64,000 nt of DNA, taken from contig NZ_JACICD010000002.1 in NCBI RefSeq assembly GCF_014195655.1, forward strand, positions 1-64,000, in the 5' to 3' direction. Shown here piece by piece: positions 29,189 to 38,154 of this stretch. The position numbers were made by a program, and so were the translations under genes. Every line of letters begins with the position of its first letter. Position 1 is the stretch's first letter. Origin of the DNA: Ancylobacter tetraedralis. Lineage in GTDB: Bacteria > Pseudomonadota > Alphaproteobacteria > Rhizobiales > Xanthobacteraceae. The notes beneath the pieces were generated by a model. The model saw only the letters and a program-made list of their open reading frames with translations, was not told the DNA's origin and ran no database searches.

Positions 29189-30526
29189 ATGGCCACGATT
29201 ACCGCGCCCGTGACGGGCGTGCCCGTTCGCCCCAAGAAATTCTACCAGCAGCTCTATGTCCAGGTGCTGGTGGCAATCGCCGCGGGCATCCTGATCGGCC
29301 ATTACTGGCCGGATTTCGGCGCCTCGCTGAAGCCGCTGGGCGATGCCTTCATCAAGCTGGTGAAGATGATCATCGCGCCGGTGATCTTCCTCACCGTCGC
29401 CACCGGCATTGCCGGCATGAGCGACATGAAGAAGGTCGGGCGCGTCGCCGGCAAGGCGATGATCTACTTCCTCACCTTCTCCACCCTGGCGCTCATCGTC
29501 GGCCTCGTCATCGGCAATGTCGTCCAGCCCGGCACCGGGCTGCATATCGATCCCGCCAGCCTCGACGCCAAGGCGGTGCAGACCTATGCCACCAAGGCGC
29601 ATGAGACGAGCATCATCGGCTTCCTGCAGAACATCATTCCCGACACCATTGTCGGCGCCTTCGCCTCGGGCGACATCCTGCAGGTGCTGTTCTTCTCGGT
29701 GCTGTTCGGCCTCTCGCTCTCCATTGTCGGCGAGCGCGCGCAGCCGGTTCTGGACTTCATGCAGGCGCTCTCCGCGCCCATCTTCAAGCTGGTCGCCATC
29801 CTGATGAAGGCGGCCCCGATCGGCGCCTTCGGCGCGATGGCCTTCACCATCGGCAAATACGGCATCGGCTCGGTAGCCAATCTCGCCATGCTGATCGCCA
29901 CCTTCTACCTCACGGCGGCGGTATTCATCCTCGGCGTGCTGGGCGCGGTCTGCCGCTATAACGGCTTCTCGATCTTCGCGCTGATCCGCTACATCAAGGA
30001 AGAGATCCTGCTGGTGATCGGCACGTCTTCCTCGGAAGCGGCGCTGCCGAGCCTGATGGAGAAGCTGGAAGCCGCCGGCTGCAAGCGCTCGGTGGTGGGC
30101 CTGGTGGTTCCCACCGGCTACTCGTTCAATCTCGACGGTACCAATATCTACATGACGCTGGCCTCGCTGTTCATCGCGCAGGCCATGGACATCCACCTGT
30201 CGCTGGCCGATCAAGTCCTGCTGCTGCTGGTGGCGATGCTCAGTTCCAAGGGCGCGGCCGGCATCACCGGCGCCGGCTTCATCACGCTGGCGGCGACGCT
30301 CTCGGTGGTTCCCGCCGTCCCGGTGGCCGGCATGGCGCTGATCCTCGGCATTGATCGCTTCATGTCCGAATGCCGCGCCGTCACCAACTTCATCGGCAAT
30401 GCCGTCGCCACGGTCGTCGTCGCCCGCTGGGAAGGCGAGCTCGACCCGGTTCAGCTGGAAGCCGCGCTTGGCGGCAAGCTGCCGGAAGACGTCTCCGACA
30501 TCGCCGCCAGCGCCCCGGCCGAGTGA
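29189..30526 (+). CDS. dctA: C4-dicarboxylate:cation symporter DctA
   Basis: A 445-residue inner-membrane DAACS-family importer for succinate, fumarate and malate. Diagnostic stretches are [20 protein letters not shown] near residue 55-75, the serine-rich reentrant loop [36 protein letters not shown], and [16 protein letters not shown]. Start ATG 29189 has GGAGGAA five bases upstream. It is driven by a consensus sigma-54 promoter and a DctD binding region, and ends before a strong inverted repeat. Confidence 0.96.
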   Translation: MATITAPVTGVPVRPKKFYQQLYVQVLVAIAAGILIGHYWPDFGASLKPLGDAFIKLVKMIIAPVIFLTVATGIAGMSDMKKVGRVAGKAMIYFLTFSTLALIVGLVIGNVVQPGTGLHIDPASLDAKAVQTYATKAHETSIIGFLQNIIPDTIVGAFASGDILQVLFFSVLFGLSLSIVGERAQPVLDFMQALSAPIFKLVAILMKAAPIGAFGAMAFTIGKYGIGSVANLAMLIATFYLTAAVFILGVLGAVCRYNGFSIFALIRYIKEEILLVIGTSSSEAALPSLMEKLEAAGCKRSVVGLVVPTGYSFNLDGTNIYMTLASLFIAQAMDIHLSLADQVLLLLVAMLSSKGAAGITGAGFITLAATLSVVPAVPVAGMALILGIDRFMSECRAVTNFIGNAVATVVVARWEGELDPVQLEAALGGKLPEDVSDIAASAPAE

Positions 30527-30572
30527 CGGGCGCGCGCCGCCCGCGCGACACACGGCATTCGGCACACGACAC

Positions 30573-30615
30573 GAGAGCCCCGGCGATGAACCCTGCGTTC
30601 ACCGCCGGGGCTCTC
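30573..30615 (+). terminator. inverted repeat downstream of dctA
   Basis: A perfect 12-bp stem (GAGAGCCCCGGC / GCCGGGGCTCTC) with a 19-base loop starts 46 bases after the dctA stop. The following DNA has only a short T-stretch (GGTGTTTC), so efficiency is uncertain. It could serve both dctA and the convergent TehA-like gene. Confidence 0.6.
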
Positions 30616-30671
30616 GGTGTTTCAGGCCGCTTTCGTTCCGCGAAGCGGAACTCGCCCGGATAGCCCCGCCC

Positions 30672-31844
30672 TCACACCGCATCGGCCTCGAAACGGGCGG
30701 CCCTGTTCGGTCCCTTCAGGCACGGCGCGACGAATAGCGTCGTCATCCAGGCACCATGCAGCGTGCGGGCGGCGACGATGACCCAGAACGCGCTGAGGCA
30801 GACGGCGAGCCCGATGCCGCTCATGGCGAACAGGCCCAGCCCGGTCATCCGCCCCAGGGCGAGTGTCGCCAGCGTGTAGACCGCCAGCGGGAAGGTGAAG
30901 CCCCACCAGCCAAGATTGAACGGCAGCCCTTCGCGCAGATAGCGCTGCGTCTTCAGCACCGCGAGGGCCAGCCACCAGGCGCCATAGCCCCAGAACAGGA
31001 TGCCGCCGATGATGCCGAGCCCGCGCGCCACCTCGCCGACGCTGGCCAGCCCGTTCGCGGCGAAGATGGACGGCGCGTCGTCCCCCAGCAGCAGCAGCCC
31101 CAGCGCACCGGTGCCGATCGGCCCGAGCGCCAGCCAGGCGGAAGCGCCCATGTCGCGGGGCGGCAGCTTGTGCAGCACAAGACGCAGCACCAGCAGCACC
31201 AGTAGGCTCATGGCGAGGGGAACCGAACAGGCCCACAGCACGTAGCCGAGCACGAGGACGAGGAAGCCCTCCGTAGCCGGCAGATGCGGCGCCAGCAGCC
31301 CGGCGCTGGCGGCGGCGACCTCGCAGGCGACGACCGGCAGCAGCCAGACCGCCGTCATCGTCTCGATGCTGTGCTCCTGCCGGGTGAACATGAGGTAGGG
31401 GATCGCCAGCCCGCAGGCCACCGCGAGCGCGGCATCGCACCACCACAGGCCATGGGCGATCGCCACCGCCTGCGGCCCGATCAGCGACGGGCCGAAGGCG
31501 AGGAAGCCGTTGACGATGGTCGCCAGACCCATCGGGATGGCGCCGAAGAACATCGACATGACGGGATGGTCGAAGATCCGCGCCGCCTCGACGGGAAACA
31601 GCACCCAGCGCGCGAGGTAGAGCAGGCTGAAGCCGGCGAACAGGCCGATATTCAGCATCCACAGCCCGCACGCCACGGCATGCAGTCCGGGCACTTCGAT
31701 GGGAAGCTGGTTCAGCACCAGCGCCAGCGCGCCCGTTCCCATGGTCACGGTGAACCAGTTGGGCGTGAAGTTGCGCACGATGCCGGTGAGCGACTTCATC
31801 CCGGCAACGGCCGCCGGTTCAACGGGAGTGGGAGCATAGGCCAT
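30672..31844 (-). CDS. TehA/SLAC1-family (TDT) transporter
   Basis: A 390-residue membrane protein with about ten hydrophobic segments. Landmarks are FTPNWFTVTMGTGALALVL at about 23-42, FFGAIPMGLATIVNGF, FTRQEHSIETMTAVWLLPVV and NLGWWGFTFPLAVYTLATLA. The family includes tellurite-resistance TehA, the malate channel Mae1 and sulfite exporters; two facts fit an anion exporter or C4-acid carrier here, proximity to dctA and divergence from a LysR gene. The start ATG 31844 has GAGGAGGT five bases upstream and is preferred to one six codons earlier. The exact anion is undetermined. Confidence 0.85.
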   Translation of the reverse strand: MAYAPTPVEPAAVAGMKSLTGIVRNFTPNWFTVTMGTGALALVLNQLPIEVPGLHAVACGLWMLNIGLFAGFSLLYLARWVLFPVEAARIFDHPVMSMFFGAIPMGLATIVNGFLAFGPSLIGPQAVAIAHGLWWCDAALAVACGLAIPYLMFTRQEHSIETMTAVWLLPVVACEVAAASAGLLAPHLPATEGFLVLVLGYVLWACSVPLAMSLLVLLVLRLVLHKLPPRDMGASAWLALGPIGTGALGLLLLGDDAPSIFAANGLASVGEVARGLGIIGGILFWGYGAWWLALAVLKTQRYLREGLPFNLGWWGFTFPLAVYTLATLALGRMTGLGLFAMSGIGLAVCLSAFWVIVAARTLHGAWMTTLFVAPCLKGPNRAARFEADAV

Positions 31845-31959
31845 GACGATACCTCCTCGCACCGGGTCCGCGCCGGGTCACCACGGTCGATCCGTGGGAT
31901 CGACGGCGGAAGCTAGGCCCTCGCTGACGATCACTCCAATAGATGATATGTCTCAATAT

Positions 31960-31976
31960 GATCTAATATATAGATC
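31960..31976. promoter_or_regulatory. candidate LysR operator in the tehA-like/lysR divergent region
   Basis: A perfect dyad GATCTA-ATATA-TAGATC lies 16 bases upstream of the LysR start, inside an AT-rich patch that contrasts with the flanking GC-rich DNA. Its ATC-N9-GAT form matches LysR operators. Because the region is shared, the same site could control both genes. Confidence 0.55.
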
Positions 31977-31991
31977 GTTCATGAGATCCTG

Positions 31992-32870
31992 ATGACCCTG
32001 GAACAGTTGCGCATCTTCATTGCCGTCGCCGAACGCCAGCATGTCACGCAGGCGGCGCGGGCGCTCAATCTCGCCCAGTCGGCGGCCAGCCATGCCATCG
32101 CCGCGCTGGAGATGCGCCACGATACCCGCCTGTTCGAGCGCGTCGGCCGGCGGGTGGAGCTGACCGAGGCCGGGCGCGCGCTGCTGGTCGATGCCCGCGC
32201 CATCCTCGCCGAGGTGGCTCATGCCGAGCGGGCCCTGAGCGCGTTCGGCACGCTGGAGCGCGGCACGCTGGCCGTCCATGCCAGCCAGACCATCGCCTCC
32301 TATTGGCTGCCGCGCCACCTCGTGGCGTTCCACCGCGCCCATCCCGGCATCGAGATCCAGCTCAGCGTCGGCAACACCGCGCAGGTCGCGGAAGCCGTCG
32401 AGAGCGGCGCGGTGGAGCTCGGCTTCGTCGAAGGTATCGTCGAGAGCGAGCTTCTTGCCAGCCGCCCGGTGGCGCGCGACCAGCTGGTGCTGCTGGTCGG
32501 GCCGGATCATCCCTGGGCGGGCGCGCCGGCCCTCGCCCCGGAACGTCTCGTCGAGAGCGATTGGGTGCTGCGCGAACCGGGCTCGGGCACGCGCTCGGCC
32601 TTCGAGCAGGCGCTGTCCGGGCACGGACTCTCGATGGGCGATCTGCGGGTCGCCCTCGCGCTTCCCTCCAACGAGGCGGTGCGCGCCGCCGTCGAGGCCG
32701 GTCTCGGCGCCACCGCGCTCTCCGCCTCGGTCGCCGCCACCAGCCTCGAGGCGGGGCTGCTGCGGCATGTGCCGTTCCCGCTGCCCGAACGGCATTTCCA
32801 TGTGCTGCGCCACCGCCGGCGCGGTAGCAGCCGCATCGGCGATGCCTTGCTGGCGACGCTGAAGGGGTGA
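31992..32870 (+). CDS. LysR-family transcriptional regulator (CbbR/YeiE-like)
   Basis: A 292-residue regulator. The N-terminal HTH reads LRIFIAVAERQHVTQAARALNLAQSAASHAIAALE (residues about 5-40). The effector domain has LAVHASQTIASYWLPRHLVAFHRAHPG and SDWVLREPGSGTRSAFEQAL, a style seen in regulators of CO2 fixation, sulfur and sulfonate genes. It is divergent from the TehA-like transporter with a 148-base gap that contains a dyad. It presumably senses a metabolite linked to that transporter. Confidence 0.88.
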   Translation: MTLEQLRIFIAVAERQHVTQAARALNLAQSAASHAIAALEMRHDTRLFERVGRRVELTEAGRALLVDARAILAEVAHAERALSAFGTLERGTLAVHASQTIASYWLPRHLVAFHRAHPGIEIQLSVGNTAQVAEAVESGAVELGFVEGIVESELLASRPVARDQLVLLVGPDHPWAGAPALAPERLVESDWVLREPGSGTRSAFEQALSGHGLSMGDLRVALALPSNEAVRAAVEAGLGATALSASVAATSLEAGLLRHVPFPLPERHFHVLRHRRRGSSRIGDALLATLKG

Positions 32871-32900
32871 GCCGAATCGATCGCCGGCAGGTCCATTGGC

Positions 32901-34610
32901 CTAGTCCCGCCAGGGCAGCATGCCTTGCGGCAGCCAGCGCGCGAGCAGGGTGGCCAGCGCGCAGATCGCGAATACCATCGCCGCCGACAGCACCGCCACC
33001 GCCGCCGCCGCGGTCGAACTGCCCTCATATTGCAGGGCGAACACCATGACGCCGATGGTCTCGTGCCCCGACGACCAGAGCAGCGCCGAGAGGGTGAGTT
33101 CGTTGACCGCCGTCATCACCACGAGGATCGCGCCCGCCACCGCCGCCGGGAGCACGCCGGGCAGGAAGAGGACACCGAGCCGGCGCAGGAGCCCGGCGCC
33201 GACAATGCGGCCGGCCTCATCCAGCGCAGGATCGATCGCCGCCGCCGCCGCCGTCACCGGCCGCAGCACCAGCGGCAGGAAGCGCGCGAGATAGGCCACC
33301 ATCAGGATCGCCATCGTGCCGTAGAGCGAGATGCCCACCAGCGGTAGCGGCGGCAGGAAGGCGAGGATCATCCCCAGCGCCACCACCGTGCCCGGCACGA
33401 CCCAGGGCGCTTCCACCGCAACGTCGATCGCCCGCACCAGAAGGGTGCGGTGGTGGCGCGTGAGATAGGCGAAGGGCACCGCGACGATGACCGACACCAG
33501 CGCGCAGCCGACCGCGAGGAACAGCGAATTGGCGAAGGCACGGCGCACAGCGTCATTGGCGAGCACGCGCGAAAACGGATCGAGGCTCACCCTCTCCAGC
33601 CCGAAGGGAACGCCGATCGCCGGCAGCAGCGCGGTCATCACGAGGGCGACGAGCGGGGCGATGGAGATGGCGAGCACGACGAGCCAGAGGACGGTCTCCA
33701 CCAGCGGCGCCCGGCGGGTCGGCTCGAACGGCCGGCCGGCCGGCAGCGGCACGGCGAGCCGCGCCAGCACCAGACCGCGCAGGATGAGCGCGCCCGCCGC
33801 GATGGCGGTCATCAGCATGGCGAGCACCGCAACCTGTCCGGCCGCCGCCGGGCCGAAGCCGTTGAGCCGCTGGTAGATCAGCGTGGTGAGCACCGAAACC
33901 CGCCCCGGTATGCCGAGCAGCGCCGGCACGCCGAAATTGCCGATCGCCGCGGTGAAGGCGAGCAGCCCGCCCGCCACCGCCGAGGGCAGGATGACCGGCA
34001 GGATGATGCCGGCGCCGATGCGGTGCGGGGGGATACCGAGAATGCGCGCCGCCTCGATGAGATCGGCCGGCAGTGTCCGCAGGGCCGCCCGGGTGGCGAT
34101 GAACACCAGCGGCATGTGCTCGACACCCATGACCAGCGCGATGCCGCCGGCCGAGTAGAGCGGATTGGTCGTCCCGGCCGCCGGGGCGAGACCAAGCGGG
34201 GCGAGCAGCGGCGAGCCGGCGCCGAACAGTTCGATCCATGCCAGCGCCATCGTCTGCGACGGCACGATCAGCGGCATCAGGATGAGAAAGGTGAGGATCG
34301 CCCGGCTGCGCAGCCGGAACAGGCTCACCGCGAAGGCGAGCGCGATGCCGAGCCCGGCCGAAATAAGCACCGAGAGGCCGGACGTGGCGAGCGAGCCCCA
34401 CAAGGCCCGGCCGGTGGCGCGGCTCGCCAGCGTCTCGCGCATCACGCCGAGAACCGTGCCGTCCTCGCCCGGCGCCAGCGCGGCGGAAAACAGTTCCGCC
34501 AGCGGCCAGAAGGTGGTGAACAGCACATAGGCGGCGGTGAGGCCGGCGAGCACGCGCTCGCCGCCTCCCAGGCTGCCTCCCAGGCCGCCGCCGGTCGTCG
34601 CCAATGCCAC
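32901..34610 (-). CDS. two-domain ABC transporter permease (Fbp/aminoethylphosphonate type)
   Basis: A 569-residue permease with two tandem binding-protein-dependent permease domains, each ending in a coupling-helix motif (LIEAARILGIPPHRIGAGIILP near 185-206, and LDEAGRIVGAGLLRRLGVLFLP near 470-490). About 12 membrane segments are visible. This fused form is typical of FbpB-like iron and aminoethylphosphonate importers. It follows the binding protein gene by 22 bases, so ATPase, binding protein and permease form an operon in that order. Confidence 0.88.
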   Translation of the reverse strand: MALATTGGGLGGSLGGGERVLAGLTAAYVLFTTFWPLAELFSAALAPGEDGTVLGVMRETLASRATGRALWGSLATSGLSVLISAGLGIALAFAVSLFRLRSRAILTFLILMPLIVPSQTMALAWIELFGAGSPLLAPLGLAPAAGTTNPLYSAGGIALVMGVEHMPLVFIATRAALRTLPADLIEAARILGIPPHRIGAGIILPVILPSAVAGGLLAFTAAIGNFGVPALLGIPGRVSVLTTLIYQRLNGFGPAAAGQVAVLAMLMTAIAAGALILRGLVLARLAVPLPAGRPFEPTRRAPLVETVLWLVVLAISIAPLVALVMTALLPAIGVPFGLERVSLDPFSRVLANDAVRRAFANSLFLAVGCALVSVIVAVPFAYLTRHHRTLLVRAIDVAVEAPWVVPGTVVALGMILAFLPPLPLVGISLYGTMAILMVAYLARFLPLVLRPVTAAAAAIDPALDEAGRIVGAGLLRRLGVLFLPGVLPAAVAGAILVVMTAVNELTLSALLWSSGHETIGVMVFALQYEGSSTAAAAVAVLSAAMVFAICALATLLARWLPQGMLPWRD

Positions 34611-34632
34611 GCCGGTTTCCCCTGCAATGGCC

Positions 34633-35640
34633 TCAGCCGCCGAACAGGTCGGCGAAGGTCTCCTTGGTCGTCTTGTCGTCCTTCAGCATGGCGGCACTGT
34701 CGGCAGGCAGCACCTTGAGCGTCGCCGGGTCGGGATAGCCGGCAGGCGGGGCCACGCCCTCCAGAACCGGGAAATAGCCCTGCGCCGCGCCCTGCTGCTG
34801 CGCGGGGCGGGAAAGCTGCCAGCGCACGAAGGTCCTGGCGGCCTCCGGCGCGTCCGAATCCTTCAGCACCGCCACTGGCTGGGTGATGATGCTCACGCCT
34901 TCCTTCGGGAACACGAAATCGACCGGCGAACCCTTCGCCCGCGCGTTCAGCGCCATGTATTCGATGATGATGCCATAGGCCTTCTCGCCGCGCGCCACCG
35001 CCTCGATCACCGTGCCGTTGCCCTGGCCGGCAACGGCGCCGCGCTCGGCCAGGGTCTTGAAGTAGGACCAGCCAAAGGCGGGCTGCTGCACCATCGTGCC
35101 CACATGGATAACCGCCGCGCCGGAATAGAGCGGGCTCGGCAGGATGAGGCTTTTCGCCACCTCGGGCGCCAGCAGGTCCGCCCAGGAGGTCGGCGGGGTC
35201 GTCACCAGCTTGGTATTGTAGACGATGCCCGTGGTGATCAGCTTGGTGCCGACATAGGTCTTGTCCGGGTCGATCACGGCCGGGGCGATGCCGGTCGTGG
35301 GAATGTCGGTGAGCGGAAGCAGCCGGCCGTCATTCTTCAGCTGCGTCATGGCCACGGTGTCGGCGATCAGCACCACATCAGCCGGGCTCTTGCCGGCGGC
35401 CTGTTCGGCCTGCAGCTTGGCCATCACCTCGGTGGTGCCGGAGCGGAACAGCTCGACCTTGATGTCGGGATGGTCCTGGTTGAACGCCTTGATCACCGCC
35501 GCCATCTGATCCTGCGGCTGCGAGGTGTAGACGGTGATCGTCTCGGCGGTCGCCGGGGCGGCACCGCCGGAGATGGCGGCTCCGCCGAGAAGCGCGGCCG
35601 TGAACAGGGAGCGGACGAAGCAGGCGGGGAAGACGGACAT
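34633..35640 (-). CDS. extracellular solute-binding protein (family 1, Fbp/AEP-like)
   Basis: A 335-residue secreted binding protein. The signal peptide is about residues 1-32 (SLFTAALLGGAAISG, cleavage after ATA). The mature part starts ETITVYTSQPQDQMAAVIKA and continues SADVVLIADTVAMTQLKND-like features and PVDFVFPKEGVSIITQPVAV. The Tyr pair that binds ferric iron in FbpA is not evident, so an organic ligand such as aminoethylphosphonate or a polyamine is at least as likely as iron. I use ATG 35640; upstream Mets give no sensible signal peptide. A gap of about 170 bases separates it from the ATPase gene upstream. Confidence 0.82.
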   Translation of the reverse strand: MSVFPACFVRSLFTAALLGGAAISGGAAPATAETITVYTSQPQDQMAAVIKAFNQDHPDIKVELFRSGTTEVMAKLQAEQAAGKSPADVVLIADTVAMTQLKNDGRLLPLTDIPTTGIAPAVIDPDKTYVGTKLITTGIVYNTKLVTTPPTSWADLLAPEVAKSLILPSPLYSGAAVIHVGTMVQQPAFGWSYFKTLAERGAVAGQGNGTVIEAVARGEKAYGIIIEYMALNARAKGSPVDFVFPKEGVSIITQPVAVLKDSDAPEAARTFVRWQLSRPAQQQGAAQGYFPVLEGVAPPAGYPDPATLKVLPADSAAMLKDDKTTKETFADLFGG

Positions 35641-35812
35641 CGGATCGCTGGCCTCATAAGCGGGGCGTGCAGGAACGACAGGGCTGGGAATTCCCGACCC
35701 CAGGCGTTGCAGGAAACGCCGCCGGGGATCGACGACGCTGCGCATCGACTACCCCCGCGCATCGACTACCCTTGCGTGACGCGCTGATGACAGGCGCCGG
35801 GGCGGCGGCCCT

Positions 35813-36904
35813 TCAGGCGTGCAGGTAGCGCGCGGCAAGGCCGGCGGAGGGCGCGGCATCGCGCGCGATGACCCAGCCCCCGCGCAGAGCGATCTCGACC
35901 AGCGCGCCGGGCGCCACTCTTTCCGGCAAGGCGAGGCTGATTGTCTCCACATCAATGCCGATCGGCACCAGCTGGGTCATGAAGGCGCCGTGCTGGAAGA
36001 TCTGGTTGAGCACGCGCCCGCGCAGATGCCCGCCCTCGCCCCTCGCGGCAAGATCCGAGGCATGCAAGCAGAGCCAGCCGGGGCCCACCGGCGCGCTTCC
36101 CTCAAAGGCGAGCACCGTGCCGGCCAGGTTGATGCGGCAGCGCCCCTCGCCCGAGGCCAGCACCTCCACCGCCAGGGTCCGGCCGCGGCCGATGAATCGC
36201 GCGACCATCTCGCTTGCCGGGCGCCGGTAAAGCTCTTCCGGCGTGCCCACCTGCTCCAGCCGGCCCCGGCTCATCACCGCCACATGGGTGGCGACCGCCA
36301 TCGCCTCCTCCTGGTCATGGGTGACAAAGACGAAGGTTGCCCCGCTGGCGGAATGGATTCGGCGAAATTCCGCGAGCATCGTCTCGCGCAGATGCGCGTC
36401 GAGATTGGCCAGCGGCTCGTCCAGCAGGATGAGGCCGGGACGCATGGCGAGCGAGCGGGCCAGCGCCACCCGCTGGCGCTGGCCACCGGAAAGCTCATGC
36501 GGCCGGCGGGCCTCCAGCCCGGTCAGCCCCACCACCTCCAGCACCTCGGCGATGCGGCGGCGGCGCGCCTCGGCGGAGAGCTTCTGCACTTTCAGGCCGA
36601 ATTCGATATTGCCGCGCACGCTCATGTTCGGCCACAGCGCGTAGGACTGGAACACCATGCCCAGCCGGCGCGCCTCCGGCGGCAGCAGCACACCCGGCCC
36701 GGCAACAATCGTCCCATCGAAGGCGAGCGTGCCCGCGTCGGGCACCTCCAGACCGGCAATCATGCGCAGCAGCGTGGTCTTGCCGCAGCCGGAGGGGCCA
36801 AGCAGCGCGAGAAAGGCGCCGTCGGGAATGGAAAAGCTCACCGCATCGACCGCCGTCGCGCCGTCGAAGCTCTTGGTGAGACGGCTTGCCGTCAGTCGCG
36901 GCAC
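35813..36904 (-). CDS. ABC transporter ATP-binding protein (PotA/FbpC type)
   Basis: A 363-residue ATPase with Walker A LLGPSGCGKTT, Q-loop MVFQSYALWPNMSV, signature LSGGQRQRVALARSLA, Walker B LILLDEPLANLD and switch His VTHDQEEAM. The C-terminal 110 residues form a TOBE-type regulatory domain, as in CUT1/Fbp-type importers. The start is GTG 36904 (VPRLTASRLTKSF) with AAGGA eight bases upstream. It is the first gene of the operon with the binding protein and the two-domain permease, and is divergent from an SDR gene. Confidence 0.88.
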   Translation of the reverse strand: MPRLTASRLTKSFDGATAVDAVSFSIPDGAFLALLGPSGCGKTTLLRMIAGLEVPDAGTLAFDGTIVAGPGVLLPPEARRLGMVFQSYALWPNMSVRGNIEFGLKVQKLSAEARRRRIAEVLEVVGLTGLEARRPHELSGGQRQRVALARSLAMRPGLILLDEPLANLDAHLRETMLAEFRRIHSASGATFVFVTHDQEEAMAVATHVAVMSRGRLEQVGTPEELYRRPASEMVARFIGRGRTLAVEVLASGEGRCRINLAGTVLAFEGSAPVGPGWLCLHASDLAARGEGGHLRGRVLNQIFQHGAFMTQLVPIGIDVETISLALPERVAPGALVEIALRGGWVIARDAAPSAGLAARYLHA

Positions 36905-37119
36905 GGGCTCATCCTTGCGCGGCCCGGCCAGCCATCTTCCGCCGGGCACGGTCCGCGCCTACGACGGATCCATGACGAAGCGATGACGGCCGGCGCCGCA
37001 CGCCCTTCACCCCGAGCTCGCGCCATGACGTGTTCCACCGTGACTTGTCGCGCGCCATCGCGATGCCCACCTTCCCCCAAGGCGCCAGTGCACACGCGTC
37101 GCGGATCAGGGGAGGGCCG

Positions 37120-38148
37120 ATGGCACGGGTGCTGGTCACGGGCGGAACGGGCTTCATTGCCGCTCACGTCATCCGGGTGCTGCTCGCCGCCGGCCACACG
37201 GTGCGCGCCAGCCTGCGCGATCGTGCGCGTGCGGGGGCGCTGCACGCGCTCCTCGCGGCGGCCGGCACCGAGCCGGGCGACCGGCTGACGTTCGCCATTG
37301 CCGATCTGGAGCGCGATGCCGGGTGGGCGGAGGCGAGTGCGGGCATGGATCATGTGCTGCATGTCGCCTCGCCCTTCCCCGCCGGCGTGCCGACCAACCC
37401 GGACGAATTGATCCGTCCCGCCGTCGATGGCACGCTCCGCGTGCTGCGGGCGGCGCGCGACGCCGGGGTGCGCCGGGTGGTCGTCACCTCCTCCTTCGCC
37501 GCCATCGGCTACGGGCAGGACCGGCGGAAGACCTATTTCGACGAACGGGACTGGACCCGCCCGGAAGGCCGCGACGTCCAGCCCTACATGAAATCGAAGA
37601 CGCTGGCGGAGCGCGCCGCGTGGGACTTCATCGCCCATGCCGGCGGGACGATGGAACTGGTCACCGTGAACCCGGTCGGGGTGTTCGGCCCGGCGCTGGG
37701 ACCGGACCTTTCCACCTCGGTCTCGCTGATCAAGGCGATGCTCGACGGGGCGATCCCGGCCTGCCCGCGACTTTATTTCGGCGTCGTCGATGTGCGCGAT
37801 GTCGCCGAACTGCACCTGAAGGCGATGACCAATCCGGCCGCCGCGGGCGAGCGCTTCCTCGCCACGGCCGGCGATTGCCTGTCGATGCAGCAGGTGGCGC
37901 AGTGCCTGCGCGCCCATCTCGGCCACGAGGCCGCGCGGGTACCGCGATTCGAGCTGCCGGACCCGCTGGTGCGCCTCGCCGCGCTCGCCATGCCGATGGC
38001 GCGCGCCGCCGTGCCGCAGCTCGGCATCGTCCGCAATGCCAGCAGCGCCAAGGCACGGCGCCTCCTCGGCTGGACCCCGCGCCCCGCCGAGGAAGCCATC
38101 CTCGCCAGCGCCGAGAGCCTGATCCGCCTCGGGCTGGTGAAAGGCTGA
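37120..38148 (+). CDS. extended SDR, dihydroflavonol/aldehyde reductase-like
   Basis: A 342-residue NAD(P)-dependent oxidoreductase. The nucleotide motif is VLVTGGTGFIAAHVIRVLL at the N-terminus, and the catalytic YxxxK is YMKSK, with VVTSSFAAIGYG before it. NPVGVFGPALGPD follows. This is the dihydroflavonol-4-reductase/cinnamoyl-CoA-reductase-like branch, which in bacteria mostly reduces aldehydes or ketones. Start ATG 37120 follows GGGGAGGG. It converges on aguA with a 6-base gap and appears monocistronic. The substrate is unknown. Confidence 0.88.
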   Translation: MARVLVTGGTGFIAAHVIRVLLAAGHTVRASLRDRARAGALHALLAAAGTEPGDRLTFAIADLERDAGWAEASAGMDHVLHVASPFPAGVPTNPDELIRPAVDGTLRVLRAARDAGVRRVVVTSSFAAIGYGQDRRKTYFDERDWTRPEGRDVQPYMKSKTLAERAAWDFIAHAGGTMELVTVNPVGVFGPALGPDLSTSVSLIKAMLDGAIPACPRLYFGVVDVRDVAELHLKAMTNPAAAGERFLATAGDCLSMQQVAQCLRAHLGHEAARVPRFELPDPLVRLAALAMPMARAAVPQLGIVRNASSAKARRLLGWTPRPAEEAILASAESLIRLGLVKG

Positions 38149-38154
38149 CGCCCC

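Noticed and set aside
27229-29604. 791-codon + strand open frame opposite dctB that runs into dctA
   Set aside because: Opposite a complete DctB and out of frame with dctA, with Arg/Gln-rich shadow composition.
34633-35640. Ferric-iron binding protein FbpA
   Set aside because: The adjacent Tyr pair that binds iron is not visible, so iron was not assigned as the ligand.
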